Program-made: the position numbers and the translations under genes
The notes under the pieces: generated by a model
Told to the model about the DNA's origin: nothing
Databases searched by the model: none
The model's input: the letters and a program-made list of their open reading frames with translations, nothing else
In this document: in pieces, positions 25,733-34,062 of the stretch
Numbering within the stretch: the stretch's first letter is position 1
Layout: each line of letters opens with the position of its first letter
From: Acidobacteriota bacterium
Lineage (GTDB): Bacteria; Acidobacteriota; Vicinamibacteria; Marinacidobacterales; Marinacidobacteraceae
Reading direction: 5' to 3'
NCBI GenBank assembly: GCA_028877265.1
Contig: JAPPGX010000086.1
Coordinates: 1 to 64,000 of the forward strand
DNA length: 64,000 nt

Positions 25733-26359
25733 ATGGCCGCCATCAGCGCCCAGGACGTCAAGAAGCTCCGGGACCTGACCGGAGCGGGCTTCGCCGACTG
25801 CAAGAAAGCACTTGTGGACGCGGACGGAGACTTCGACAAGGCCATTCGCCTGCTGCGCGAGAAGGGCGCCGCGGCGGCGGAGCGCCGCGCGGGACGAACC
25901 ACCAGCGAGGGGCTCATCCACTCGTACATCCACGATCACCGGATCGGGGTGATGGTGGAGCTTTCCTGCGAGACCGATTTCGTGGCCCGGAACCAGACGT
26001 TCCGCGACCTCGCGAACGACGTGGCGATCCACATCGCCTGCGCCTATCCCGCCCCGGCGCGCTGGGTCCGGCGGGAGGACGTTCCCGAGGACGTGATCCG
26101 CGACGAGACGGACCTCATCCGCGCGCAGTTGGCGCAGGATCCGAAGAGCGCGAACAAGCCGCCCGCGGTGGTTGACCGCATCGTGTCCGGGAAGCTCGAC
26201 CGGTTCCTCTCCGAGCGGGTGCTTGTCGAGCAGCCGTACGCCCTCGACGACTCCAAGAAGTTGCGCGTCCAGGACCGGATCCTGGAGGCCGCGCAAGCCA
26301 TCAAGGAGAACATCCAGGTGCGGCGCTTCATCCGCTTCGAGCGCGGCGAACAGATCTAG
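25733..26359 (+). CDS. tsf: Elongation factor Ts (short form)
   Basis: The 208-residue guanine-nucleotide exchange factor for EF-Tu. It has the UBA-like N-terminus KKLRDLTGAGFADCKKAL and the exchange motif CETDFVARN, and ends in KENIQVRRFIRFERGEQI. It is much shorter than the 283-residue Escherichia coli form and close to the single-core Thermus form. The start is fixed by a perfect AGGAGG at 25718-25723, nine bases before the ATG and the strongest ribosome-binding site in the operon. Confidence 0.96.
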   Translation: MAAISAQDVKKLRDLTGAGFADCKKALVDADGDFDKAIRLLREKGAAAAERRAGRTTSEGLIHSYIHDHRIGVMVELSCETDFVARNQTFRDLANDVAIHIACAYPAPARWVRREDVPEDVIRDETDLIRAQLAQDPKSANKPPAVVDRIVSGKLDRFLSERVLVEQPYALDDSKKLRVQDRILEAAQAIKENIQVRRFIRFERGEQI

Positions 26360-26411
26360 CGCTTCTCGCTTTTCGCGTCCGGTCGCGGCGAAAGCCGCGT
26401 ACCATGACCGC

Positions 26412-27143
26412 ATGAGCGGGAGGCGGCCGAACCCACCGCGCCGGGTTCTGCTCAAACTGTCGGGCCAGGCGCTCAAGGGCGAGGAGCACGCCGGCATCTC
26501 TCCGGGTGAGGTGGAGCGGATGGCGCGGCTCATCGCCGCGGTCCACAAGGAGGGCATCGAGACCGCGTGCGTGATCGGTGGCGGGAACATCTTCCGGGGT
26601 CTCGGGGCCGAAACCCGCGGCATGGACCGGGTCACCGCGGATTCGATGGGCATGCTCGCCACTCTCATCAACGCCCTCGCCGTCCAGGAAGCGCTCGAAA
26701 AGCTCGGGTGCCACACGCGGGTGATGTCCGCGATCACCGTCCGGCAGGTCGCCGAACCCTTCATTCGCCGCCGGGCCCTCAGGCACCTCGAGAAGGGACG
26801 GATCACCCTCTTCGCGGCGGGAACCGGAAACCCCTACTTCTCGACGGACACCGCCGCCGCGCTCCGGGCAAACGAGATTCGCGCGGACGTGCTCATCAAG
26901 GCCACGCGGGTGCCGGGGGTCTTCACCGGCGACCCGGAGAAGGACCCGGAGGCCCGTCCGATCCGCCGGCTCACCTATCTGGAAGCGATCCGGCAGGAGC
27001 TTCGCTTCATGGACACCACCGCGATCTCGCTGTGCATGGAGAACGACCTCCCGATCGTGGTGTGCCACCAGGACGACATTCAACAAGCCGCTCGGGGCGA
27101 CGACGTCGGGACCCGGGTCGAAAAGCCGGCCCGCGACGGGTAG
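26412..27143 (+). CDS. pyrH: UMP kinase
   Basis: The 243-residue hexameric UMP kinase of the amino-acid-kinase fold converts UMP to UDP. It shows VLLKLSGQALKG, VIGGGNIFRG, GMDRVTADSMGMLATLINALA, FAAGTGNPYFSTDTAAALRA and IKATRVPGVFTGDP. The ATG at 26412 begins just before the conserved LLKLSG; an ATG at 26404 is out of frame. The position between tsf and frr is the standard order. Confidence 0.97.
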   Translation: MSGRRPNPPRRVLLKLSGQALKGEEHAGISPGEVERMARLIAAVHKEGIETACVIGGGNIFRGLGAETRGMDRVTADSMGMLATLINALAVQEALEKLGCHTRVMSAITVRQVAEPFIRRRALRHLEKGRITLFAAGTGNPYFSTDTAAALRANEIRADVLIKATRVPGVFTGDPEKDPEARPIRRLTYLEAIRQELRFMDTTAISLCMENDLPIVVCHQDDIQQAARGDDVGTRVEKPARDG

Positions 27144-27165
27144 GGCCGCGGAGGGAGCGGAAGCG

Positions 27166-27723
27166 ATGGATCACCAGATTCTGGACGACCTGAACCGCCG
27201 GATGGACAAGACGGTCGAGGTGTTCGAGCACGAACTGGCTTCCGTCCGTACCGGCCGGGCGTCGGTGGCCCTGCTGGATTCGGTCCGGGTGGACTACTAC
27301 GGACAGCTCATGCCGCTGAACCAGGTCGCCACCCTGAAGACTCCCGACGCCAGCACCATCACCGTTCAGCCCTGGGAGCGGAACCTGTTGCCCGCGATCG
27401 ACAGGGCGATCCGGGCAGCCGATCTCGACCTGAACCCGGCCTCGGACGGGACCCTGCTCCGGATCCCGATCCCGCCACTCAGCCAGGAACGGCGGAAACA
27501 GCTCGCGAAGAGCATCAACCGGATGGCGGAAGAGCACAAGAACGCGCTCCGGCAGGTGCGGCGCGACGCCAACCAGCGCGCCAAGAAACTGGTCAAGGGC
27601 AAGGAGCTGTCGGAGGACCTCGAGCACGACCTCGAGGCCGAGGTCCAAAAAGCCACCGACGCCCACGTGAAGCGCATCGTGGAGATCGCCTCCCGCAAGG
27701 AAGAGAGCATCCTCTCGGTCTGA
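27166..27723 (+). CDS. frr: Ribosome recycling factor
   Basis: The 185-residue RRF splits post-termination ribosomes together with EF-G. It has the expected length and motifs: ELASVRTGRAS, NQVATLKTPDASTITVQPW, IRAADLDLNPASDGTLLRIPIP and the helical stretch RRDANQRAKKLVKGKELSEDL. A GGGAGCGGAAGCG ribosome-binding region precedes the ATG. Its stop is one base from the GTG of thrC, so the two are read together. Confidence 0.97.
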   Translation: MDHQILDDLNRRMDKTVEVFEHELASVRTGRASVALLDSVRVDYYGQLMPLNQVATLKTPDASTITVQPWERNLLPAIDRAIRAADLDLNPASDGTLLRIPIPPLSQERRKQLAKSINRMAEEHKNALRQVRRDANQRAKKLVKGKELSEDLEHDLEAEVQKATDAHVKRIVEIASRKEESILSV

Positions 27724-27724
27724 C

Positions 27725-28930
27725 GTGGCCGCCCCGTACTCCTATCTCACCCACCTGGAGTGCTCGAAGACCGGGCATCGCCACGACGCCTTCGCGCCCC
27801 AGAACCTCTCGAACGAGAAGCACCCACTGCTCGCCTGCTACGACCTCGCTGCGGCGGCGGAGACGTTTACCCCGGCGGCGATCAAGGACCGTCCCTTCGA
27901 CCTCTGGCGCTACCACGAGGTCCTGCCGATCCAGGAGGAGCGCCACTGCCTGAAGCTCGGGGAGGGCGGCACGCCGCTCCACCCGGCCCCCACCCTGGGC
28001 GCCGAACTCGGGATCCTGGAACTTCTGATCAAGGACGAGGGGATGAACCCCACGGGGAGCTTCAAGGACCGGGGACTCTGCCTGGCGGTCTCGGCGGCGT
28101 TCCAGTTCGACGCTCCCGGCATCGCCCTGCCCTCGGCGGGGAACGCGGGAGGGGCGGCCGCCGCCTACGCGGCCCGGGCCGGGATCGAGTGCGTGGTCGC
28201 GGTGCCCCGCGACTGTCCCGAGGTGAACCGGATCGAGGCGTCGGTGTACGGGGCCGAAGTCCACTCCATCGACGGCCTCATCTCCGATGCGGGCCGCATG
28301 ATCGCGGAACTCGCGCCGGGCCGCGGCCTCTTCGAGGTGGCCACGCTGAAGGAGCCCTACCGCATCGAGGGCAAGAAGACGATGGGCTACGAGGTCTTCG
28401 AGCAGCTCGGACGCCTGCCCGACGTGATCCTTTACCCGACCGGCGGCGGCACCGGGCTCATCGGCATGTGGAAAGCGTTCGACGAGATGGAGCAGCTCGG
28501 CTGGATCGGGCCGGAGCGGCCGCGGATGGTGTCCGTGCAGTCCGAGGGCTGCGCGCCCATCCCGAAGGCGTTCGAGGAAGGAACGGAAGCCTCCGAGATG
28601 TGGCAGGACGCGCACACCGTGGCTTCCGGTCTCCGCGTGCCCAAGGCGCTCGGGGATTTCCTGATCCTGGCGGCGGTCCGGGAGAGCGGCGGCACGGCGA
28701 TCGCGGTCAGCGACGAGGAACTCATGCGCGACGCCCGCCGGATCGGCGCCGCCGAGGGCATCTTCGCCGCTCCCGAGGGGGGCGCCTGCCTGAGCGCGCT
28801 GCGCCGGCTCCGCGAGTCGGGCGACGTGACCGAGGACGACACCGTGGTGCTCTTCAACACCGGCACCGGAGCGAAGTACGTCGAAGCCTTCCTCGGCCCC
28901 GGCGCGGCCGCCCAACACGCGGAGCTGTAG
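27725..28930 (+). CDS. thrC: Threonine synthase
   Basis: The 401-residue fold-type-II PLP enzyme converts O-phosphohomoserine to threonine. The PLP lysine lies in [10 protein letters not shown] (about residue 116), the phosphate loop is [10 protein letters not shown], and [18 protein letters not shown] is the substrate Asn motif. The N-terminus begins [10 protein letters not shown], a Cys-bearing zinc-ribbon-like start common in this ThrC group. It starts with GTG one base after frr, which makes it part of the translation-factor operon. In many bacteria that slot is occupied by uppS. Two further double-hairpin units follow after a first one directly downstream of the stop. Confidence 0.93.
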   Translation: MAAPYSYLTHLECSKTGHRHDAFAPQNLSNEKHPLLACYDLAAAAETFTPAAIKDRPFDLWRYHEVLPIQEERHCLKLGEGGTPLHPAPTLGAELGILELLIKDEGMNPTGSFKDRGLCLAVSAAFQFDAPGIALPSAGNAGGAAAAYAARAGIECVVAVPRDCPEVNRIEASVYGAEVHSIDGLISDAGRMIAELAPGRGLFEVATLKEPYRIEGKKTMGYEVFEQLGRLPDVILYPTGGGTGLIGMWKAFDEMEQLGWIGPERPRMVSVQSEGCAPIPKAFEEGTEASEMWQDAHTVASGLRVPKALGDFLILAAVRESGGTAIAVSDEELMRDARRIGAAEGIFAAPEGGACLSALRRLRESGDVTEDDTVVLFNTGTGAKYVEAFLGPGAAAQHAEL

Positions 28931-28939
28931 GGGAACTTC

Positions 28940-28983
28940 GGAGCGCCGGCTTCCGGCCGGCATCGACCGCCGACAGGCGGTCG
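28940..28983 (+). repeat. Double-hairpin intergenic repeat, unit 4
   Basis: GGAGCGCCGGCTTCC and GGCCGGCAT form hairpin one. Hairpin two is CGACCGCC-GACA-GGCGGTCG. It begins nine bases after the thrC stop, a good terminator position, but lacks a T-run. The inverted unit at 33892-33935 has the same 44-bp length and the same second hairpin. Confidence 0.8.
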
Positions 28984-29024
28984 AAACCGCACCCCGCTAC
29001 CCGGTCTCACGGCGGCCACGGCTC

Positions 29025-29065
29025 GGAACGCCGGCTTCAGCCGGCACAGCCCGCCGATGGCGGGC
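29025..29065 (+). repeat. Double-hairpin intergenic repeat, unit 5
   Basis: A 41-bp unit: GGAACGCCGGCTTCA, GCCGGCACA, then GCCCGCC-GAT-GGCGGGC. It forms an inverted pair with 29140-29180, separated by 74 bases. Confidence 0.8.
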
Positions 29066-29139
29066 GGCGAGATGGACCCCATGCCCGGGGATGGCTCGGC
29101 TGCGCGCGCCAATGCACCCGGGGTAGCGAGAAACCGCCA

Positions 29140-29180
29140 GCGGCCCTGGGGGCCGCTGTCCCGGCTGAAGCCGGCGTTCC
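29140..29180 (-). repeat. Double-hairpin intergenic repeat, unit 6 (inverted)
   Basis: A 41-bp unit on the minus strand: GGAACGCCGGCTTCA, GCCGGGACA, then GCGGCCC-CCA-GGGCCGC. It is the partner of 29025-29065 and differs from it mainly in the second hairpin. Confidence 0.8.
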
Positions 29181-29278
29181 AGGCCGGCGGCGCCATCACG
29201 GCTCTTTGAGCGGCCCGCAGGACGGCATTTGACGGCAACTGGCCCGGCGGCCGGCGCTCCCTTACTCTCCCAGCCTTC

Positions 29279-30190
29279 ATGCTCGAAATCAGAAACCTCG
29301 TCAAGGTCTACCCCGGGCCGGTAGCGGCGCTCCAGGGCGTCTCGCTCGAAGCCTCGCGCGGGATGCTCGGGCTCCTCGGACCGAACGGCGCCGGCAAGAC
29401 CACCCTCATGCGCATCGTCGCCGGTCTGCTGGAGCCCACTTCGGGCGCCGTGTTCCTTGACGGTGAGGACGTGAGCGGAGACCCTCGGCGCATCCGCGGT
29501 CAACTCGGCTACCTCCCGCAACACTTCGGCTTTTATCCGCACCTCAGCGGGGCCGCGATGCTTCGTTTCCTCCTCGTGCTGAAGGGCGTCAAGGCGCCGC
29601 GGGGCGTGAAACGTCTTGCCGCGGAACTCCTCGAACGGGTGAACCTGCAGGACGCCGCGAAGCGCAAGGTGGGAACCTGGTCGGGCGGCATGCGGCAGCG
29701 GCTCGGCATCGCGCAGGCGTTGGCCGGGAATCCCCGGATCGTGGTCGTGGACGAGCCCACGGCCGGGCTCGATCCGGAGGAGCGGCTGCGTTTCTACCGG
29801 CTGCTGGCCGAGGTGGCCGAAGACCGGTTGGTCCTGTTGTCCACGCACATCGTGGAGGACATCTCCGTGCTGTGTCCGAGAGTGGCCATCCTGACCGGTG
29901 GGCGGATCGTGGCGGACACCACTCCCAGGGGAGCGCGGTCCCGGCTCGAAGGCGCGATCTTCGAGGGCGCGGTGGACAAGCATGAGATGGAAGCACTCGC
30001 GGATCGCTTCGAAATCACGCAGGCGGTCCTCATCGAAGGGCGGAACCGGGTGCGGGTCCACGCTCCGGACGGACCTCCGCCGGACGGCTTCGAATCGGTC
30101 GCTCCGAGTCTCGAGGACGCCTATCTCCTCCTCACCCGGAACGGCGCCGCCCGCGACGGCGAGCGGCCGCCGGAGACTCCAGAGTCGTGA
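29279..30190 (+). CDS. ABC transporter ATP-binding protein (ABC-2 type)
   Basis: The 303-residue ATPase has Walker [10 protein letters not shown] (about residues 37-45), Q-loop region [12 protein letters not shown], signature [10 protein letters not shown], Walker [13 protein letters not shown] and switch His in [10 protein letters not shown]. The last 70 residues form a C-terminal extension common in exporters of the CcmA/NatA group. It overlaps the next gene at GTGA. Together they make a two-gene unit whose membrane subunit also carries a peptidase domain. The substrate is unknown. Confidence 0.92.
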   Translation: MLEIRNLVKVYPGPVAALQGVSLEASRGMLGLLGPNGAGKTTLMRIVAGLLEPTSGAVFLDGEDVSGDPRRIRGQLGYLPQHFGFYPHLSGAAMLRFLLVLKGVKAPRGVKRLAAELLERVNLQDAAKRKVGTWSGGMRQRLGIAQALAGNPRIVVVDEPTAGLDPEERLRFYRLLAEVAEDRLVLLSTHIVEDISVLCPRVAILTGGRIVADTTPRGARSRLEGAIFEGAVDKHEMEALADRFEITQAVLIEGRNRVRVHAPDGPPPDGFESVAPSLEDAYLLLTRNGAARDGERPPETPES

Positions 30191-33100
30191 CCTCGTTCGC
30201 CCGGTGGGCCGCCGTTGCCCGCCGGGAACTGTCCTCGGCGCTCCGGCGCCCGTCCTACTGGTTCCTCTTCGGGATTCTCGTACTCGTGGCCTGGGGCTTC
30301 TCCCAGGGCAACGTGACCATCTCCAGCGGCGACGCCACCGCCGGCGGGGAGCGGTCGCACATCACCTCCGTGTTCGCCCAGAGCATGCTCCAGTCGGTCC
30401 TGATCACCGCGATGGGCGCCTGGTTCCTCGCCATCGGGGCGGGGCTCGTGCTGATCCGGGATGCGGAACATCGGGTGGGCGAGGTCCTCCACTCCACCCG
30501 GCTGACCGTCCGGGAGTACGTGTGGGGCAGCTTCGCCGGAGCGGTAGTCGCCTTCCTGGTCATCTGGGGCCTGTTCCTGGGCGCGTCCATGGGCTTCAAC
30601 CACCTCCTGGCGACCGGGGCGCACTCCCCGCAGATCGGCCCGTTCGTTCCCGGGAACTACCTGGTTCCGGCGATGCTTCTCGGCCTTCCCCAGATCGTGT
30701 TCTTCGCCGGCGTGCCGTTCTTCCTCGGCGCCTGGACCCGCCGTCCCATCGTGGTCTTCGCCTTCCCGGTGGCCACGCTGCTCGTCATCCTGGGGTTTCT
30801 CATCAGTTGGTCGCCGAGCTGGCTCGACCCGGCGATCAACCGCGCGCTCATGCTCGCGGACCCCTCGGGATTCCGGTGGCTGAACGAGACCTTCCTGAAG
30901 CTGGACCGGGGCCTCGACTTCTACAACGCGGCGCCCCTGCCGCCCGACACCGGATTCCTGCTCAGCCGCATCGCGCTTGCCGGCGCCGGACTCCTCGCGG
31001 TCGAAGCGGCGGCGCGCAACACCGCGCGCCGGCTCCTTCGTGGAGACACGGATTCGCTGGTGATCGGCTTCCGGCGGGGGCGCCGGGAGGCGCCGTCCGC
31101 AGTTGCGCAAGCTGGTCCGGTCTCTTCCGCGAGAACCCTCGGTGAGCTCGCCATGCGGACCGACCCGCCGGGATTCCTGACCGCGGCAGCCGCGATCGGC
31201 CGGGTCGAGGTTCGGGAACTGACCGTCCGCGCGGGCATGTACCTCTTCGTCCCGCTGATCCTCTACCAGTCCGTCAGCCAGGCGCTCTTCGCGCTCGGAC
31301 CGTTCGATTCCCCGCTGCTCCTGACCTCGGGAGCAATGGCGGCGCGCCAGTTCAACACCCTGAGCCTGCTCGTCTGCGTCCTGCTCCTCTTCTACACCGT
31401 GGAGTCGCTGATGAAGGAGCGGGCGCAGCGATTCGCCGAGATCTACCGCACCACGCCCGTCGGGACGGGAGCCATGCTCCTCGGCAAGACGGCGGGCAAC
31501 GTGGTGGTGGCGGCGGGGATCCTGGCCGTGGCGCTGATCGCGTCCGCCGCGGTCATCACCGTGCGGCAGGTGCTCGGTGATCCCGTCGGCTTCGACCTCT
31601 GGCCGTTCCTCGCGGCGTGGGGCGGGGTAATGGTCCCCACGTTCCTCTTCTGGACGGCGTTCGTGACCGCCGCATTCGCACTCTTCCGGAACCGGTACGC
31701 GGTGTACGGACTCGGGCTGGCGGTGCTGATCTACACCGTGTACCGGATGAACGTGGGCGACGCACTGTCCTGGGTCACCAACTGGAGCGCCTGGAACTCG
31801 ATGGTCTTCTGGAGCGACATGGGCGCCTTCTCGCTGGACGGGCGCGCCCTGCTGCTGAACCGCCTGCTCTACCTGAGTCTCATTCCGCTCCTCCTGGCCC
31901 TCGCGCTCAAATGGCTGGGGCGGCAGGAGTTCGACGCCACCCGGATCCTGCACCGGCTCCGGCCACGCGCGGTGTTGCGGAGCGGAGTCCGTCTCCTGCC
32001 CTTCGCCGCGGCGCCGGCGGTCCTGGCCGCGGTGCTGTTCTTCGGCGGCCGGGCGGGCGACCAGGGCCCGGACGCCGAGGAGGCCCGCAAGGACTACTGG
32101 AGGCGCAATACGGCGACCTGGACCGACTTTCGGATGCCGTCGGTTTCGCACGTGGATCTGGACGTGGATCTGGAGCCAGCGGCCCGCAACGCCTCCGTGT
32201 CCGGCGCTTACACGTTCGTGAACCACCGGGACCATGCGTACCCCGAGTTACCGATCACCGCGGGACCATGGGACCCGATCGCGTGGACCCTGGACGGGGA
32301 ACCCCACGAACCGGAGAACCGCGCCGGGCTCTACGTCTTCAGCCCCGAGGAGCCGCTCGCTCCCGGCGGTTCGCTGACGGTCGGTTTCGAGTACGAGCTG
32401 CAGTACCCCCGCGGCCTGAGCACAAGGGTCGGCGGCCGCGGCCAGTTCATCCTCGACTCGGGAGTCGTCCTGACCGCCTTCGCGCCCACCTTCGCTCCGG
32501 TTCCGGGGTACCTCCCGGGAATCGGCGTGGACGAGGACAACCGCTACGACCAGCGGGAATACCCCGACGACTTCTTCGAGGGCGAGACCGAGCCAGCTCT
32601 CGGCTGGGGAGGGAGACCCTTCACCACCAGGATCCGGATCACCGTCCCGGAGGAGTACACGGCGAACAGCGTCGGACGGCTTGTGAGCGAGGAACTCCGG
32701 GAGGGACGGCGCACCGTGGTGTGGGAATCCGACCATCCGGTGCGGCTCTTCAACATCGTCGCCGGCCGCTACGCGGTAGCGGAAGGCCGGGGCACGGCCA
32801 TCTACTACCACCCGGAACACGACTACAACGTCGAGGAGATGTCCGCCGCGCTGGACGCGGCTCGGGAGCACTACACGGAGTGGTTCCACCCCTTTCCCTG
32901 GGAACTCCTGAAGCTCTCCGAGTTCCCGGCGTACGCCGGCTACGCCCAGGGGTTCCCCACCAACATCACCTTCAGCGAGGGCATCGGTTTCCTCACGAAG
33001 AGCGATCCGCGCTCCCACGCCGCGTTCGCGGTGGTGGCGCACGAAGCCGCGCACCAGTGGTGGGCCAACATCCTGACCCCGGGGCGCGGACCTGGCGGCA

Positions 33101-33825
33101 ACATGCTGTCGGAAGGGATGTCCCACTACGCGACGATCCTGCTCCACGAGGAGGTGCACGGGGACCGGCACCGCATCGAGTTCGCAAAGCGCATCGAGGA
33201 CAGCTACGGGGACGGCCGTTTCGTGAACTCCGAGCGGTCCCTGGTCAAGACCGACGGTTCGCGGCGGGGCGACAACACGGTCATCTACGACAAGGGCGGC
33301 TGGGTGATGTGGATGCTCCAACAGGAGATGGGCCGGGAGAACCTCCTCGCCGGACTGCGCGCCTTCATCGACGCATACCACGCCGGATCGGATTTCCCGG
33401 TGATCCAGGACATGCTGGCCGTCCTGAGGGAGTTCGCCCCGGACCCAGAGGCCTTCGACGCCTTCACCGCCCAGTGGTTTTTCGACGTCGTGGCGCCGGA
33501 ATACCGGCTCTCCGGAGTGACGAAGGAGCGGGCCGGCCGCAGCTGGATGGTCCGGGGAACCGTGGAGAACGCGGGCACTGCACGGATGACGATCGAGGTC
33601 GCCGCCACGGCGAACGAGCGCTGGTCGGACGCCGGGGACGCCGGAACCCGGACGGTGGTGTCGCCGAGCTATCGGGACAACCGGACATCGGTGGAACTGG
33701 CCGCCGGAGGGTCAGCCGAGTTCGAGATCGAGTCGGATTTCGATCCGGAACGCGTGCTCGTGGACCCGGACGTCCTCGTGCTCCAGTTGCGCCGGGAGGC
33801 GGCGGTCTTCGACTTCCCGGAGTAG
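30187..33825 (+). CDS. ABC permease fused to M1-family aminopeptidase
   Basis: The 1,212-residue fusion. Residues 1-620 hold two sets of hydrophobic segments resembling ABC-2-type permease halves. Residues 640-1,210 form an extracytoplasmic M1 metallopeptidase with HEAAH at 952-956 and the third zinc ligand in LSEGMSHY. Nineteen residues separate the second His from the Glu; one more than classic M1 enzymes, as in related fusions. The GTG start overlaps the ATPase stop (GTGA). A peptidase placed on the outer face of an ABC system suggests processing of an exported peptide, or peptide sensing and release. Which of these applies is unknown. A repeat-rich gap follows. Confidence 0.9.
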   Translation: MTSFARWAAVARRELSSALRRPSYWFLFGILVLVAWGFSQGNVTISSGDATAGGERSHITSVFAQSMLQSVLITAMGAWFLAIGAGLVLIRDAEHRVGEVLHSTRLTVREYVWGSFAGAVVAFLVIWGLFLGASMGFNHLLATGAHSPQIGPFVPGNYLVPAMLLGLPQIVFFAGVPFFLGAWTRRPIVVFAFPVATLLVILGFLISWSPSWLDPAINRALMLADPSGFRWLNETFLKLDRGLDFYNAAPLPPDTGFLLSRIALAGAGLLAVEAAARNTARRLLRGDTDSLVIGFRRGRREAPSAVAQAGPVSSARTLGELAMRTDPPGFLTAAAAIGRVEVRELTVRAGMYLFVPLILYQSVSQALFALGPFDSPLLLTSGAMAARQFNTLSLLVCVLLLFYTVESLMKERAQRFAEIYRTTPVGTGAMLLGKTAGNVVVAAGILAVALIASAAVITVRQVLGDPVGFDLWPFLAAWGGVMVPTFLFWTAFVTAAFALFRNRYAVYGLGLAVLIYTVYRMNVGDALSWVTNWSAWNSMVFWSDMGAFSLDGRALLLNRLLYLSLIPLLLALALKWLGRQEFDATRILHRLRPRAVLRSGVRLLPFAAAPAVLAAVLFFGGRAGDQGPDAEEARKDYWRRNTATWTDFRMPSVSHVDLDVDLEPAARNASVSGAYTFVNHRDHAYPELPITAGPWDPIAWTLDGEPHEPENRAGLYVFSPEEPLAPGGSLTVGFEYELQYPRGLSTRVGGRGQFILDSGVVLTAFAPTFAPVPGYLPGIGVDEDNRYDQREYPDDFFEGETEPALGWGGRPFTTRIRITVPEEYTANSVGRLVSEELREGRRTVVWESDHPVRLFNIVAGRYAVAEGRGTAIYYHPEHDYNVEEMSAALDAAREHYTEWFHPFPWELLKLSEFPAYAGYAQGFPTNITFSEGIGFLTKSDPRSHAAFAVVAHEAAHQWWANILTPGRGPGGNMLSEGMSHYATILLHEEVHGDRHRIEFAKRIEDSYGDGRFVNSERSLVKTDGSRRGDNTVIYDKGGWVMWMLQQEMGRENLLAGLRAFIDAYHAGSDFPVIQDMLAVLREFAPDPEAFDAFTAQWFFDVVAPEYRLSGVTKERAGRSWMVRGTVENAGTARMTIEVAATANERWSDAGDAGTRTVVSPSYRDNRTSVELAAGGSAEFEIESDFDPERVLVDPDVLVLQLRREAAVFDFPE

Positions 33826-33891
33826 GGCTGCCGCGGCAGGGACGGCTCGGAGCGCCGGCCGCGCTCAACGCAAACCGGCCGGCGGCGGTTT

Positions 33892-33935
33892 CGACCGCCT
33901 ATCGGCGGTCGATGCCAGCCGGAGGCTGGCGCTCC
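33892..33935 (-). repeat. Double-hairpin intergenic repeat, unit 7 (inverted)
   Basis: Minus strand: GGAGCGCCAGCCTCC, GGCTGGCAT, then CGACCGCC-GATA-GGCGGTCG. Compared with 28940-28983, hairpin one changes GCCGGC to GCCAGC on one arm and GCCGGC to GCTGGC on the other. These compensatory changes keep the stem. Confidence 0.8.
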
Positions 33936-34010
33936 GAGGCGCCCTCGCCGCCACCGGAGGCCGGCGTTCCCAGCCGGTGGCCCGGCAAGGCCGGGTAGCG
34001 GAGCGTCGTT

Positions 34011-34058
34011 CCGCTGCGCTCCGCGCAGCGGGATGCCGGTCTGAAGACCGGCGGTCCC
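34011..34058 (-). repeat. Double-hairpin intergenic repeat, unit 8 (inverted)
   Basis: Minus strand: GGGACCGCCGGTCT-TC-AGACCGGC, then AT and the 9-bp-arm hairpin CCGCTGCGC-GGA-GCGCAGCGG. The first hairpin matches the unit at 3620. Confidence 0.7.
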
Positions 34059-34062
34059 GGCC

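Larger units (their letters stand above)
28931..29278. other. 348-bp intergenic region rich in hairpin repeats
   Basis: It contains three double-hairpin units (28940-28983, 29025-29065, inverted 29140-29180) and GC-rich filler. The string GCTACCC-GG recurs next to units here, at 41124 and, inverted, at 33991. No open frame with coding character is seen. TTGACG at 29229-29234 could be a -35 element for the following ABC gene, but no -10 stands at normal distance. Confidence 0.7.
33826..34062. other. Repeat-filled gap between convergent genes
   Basis: A degenerate half unit (33849-33885, GGAGCGCCGGCC then GGCCGGCGGCGG) is followed by an inverted 44-bp unit, more GC-rich hairpins (CCCGGC-AAG-GCCGGG at 33981-33995) and a last unit ending four bases before the LVIVD gene stop. 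No coding sequence is seen. It probably terminates transcription from both sides. Confidence 0.7.

Noticed and set aside
28938-29232. CRISPR-like repeats near 29000
   Set aside because: Repeat units are inverted and unevenly spaced, with internal hairpins and no uniform spacers or cas genes.
29229-29268. TTGACG/TACTCT as a standard promoter before the ABC gene
   Set aside because: The spacing of 28 bases between the hexamers is far from the usual 17; kept only as a remark.
30121-32235. 704-codon minus-strand frame over the ABC/M1 fusion
   Set aside because: Arg/Glu/Gln-rich shadow without motifs; the fusion gene is unambiguous.
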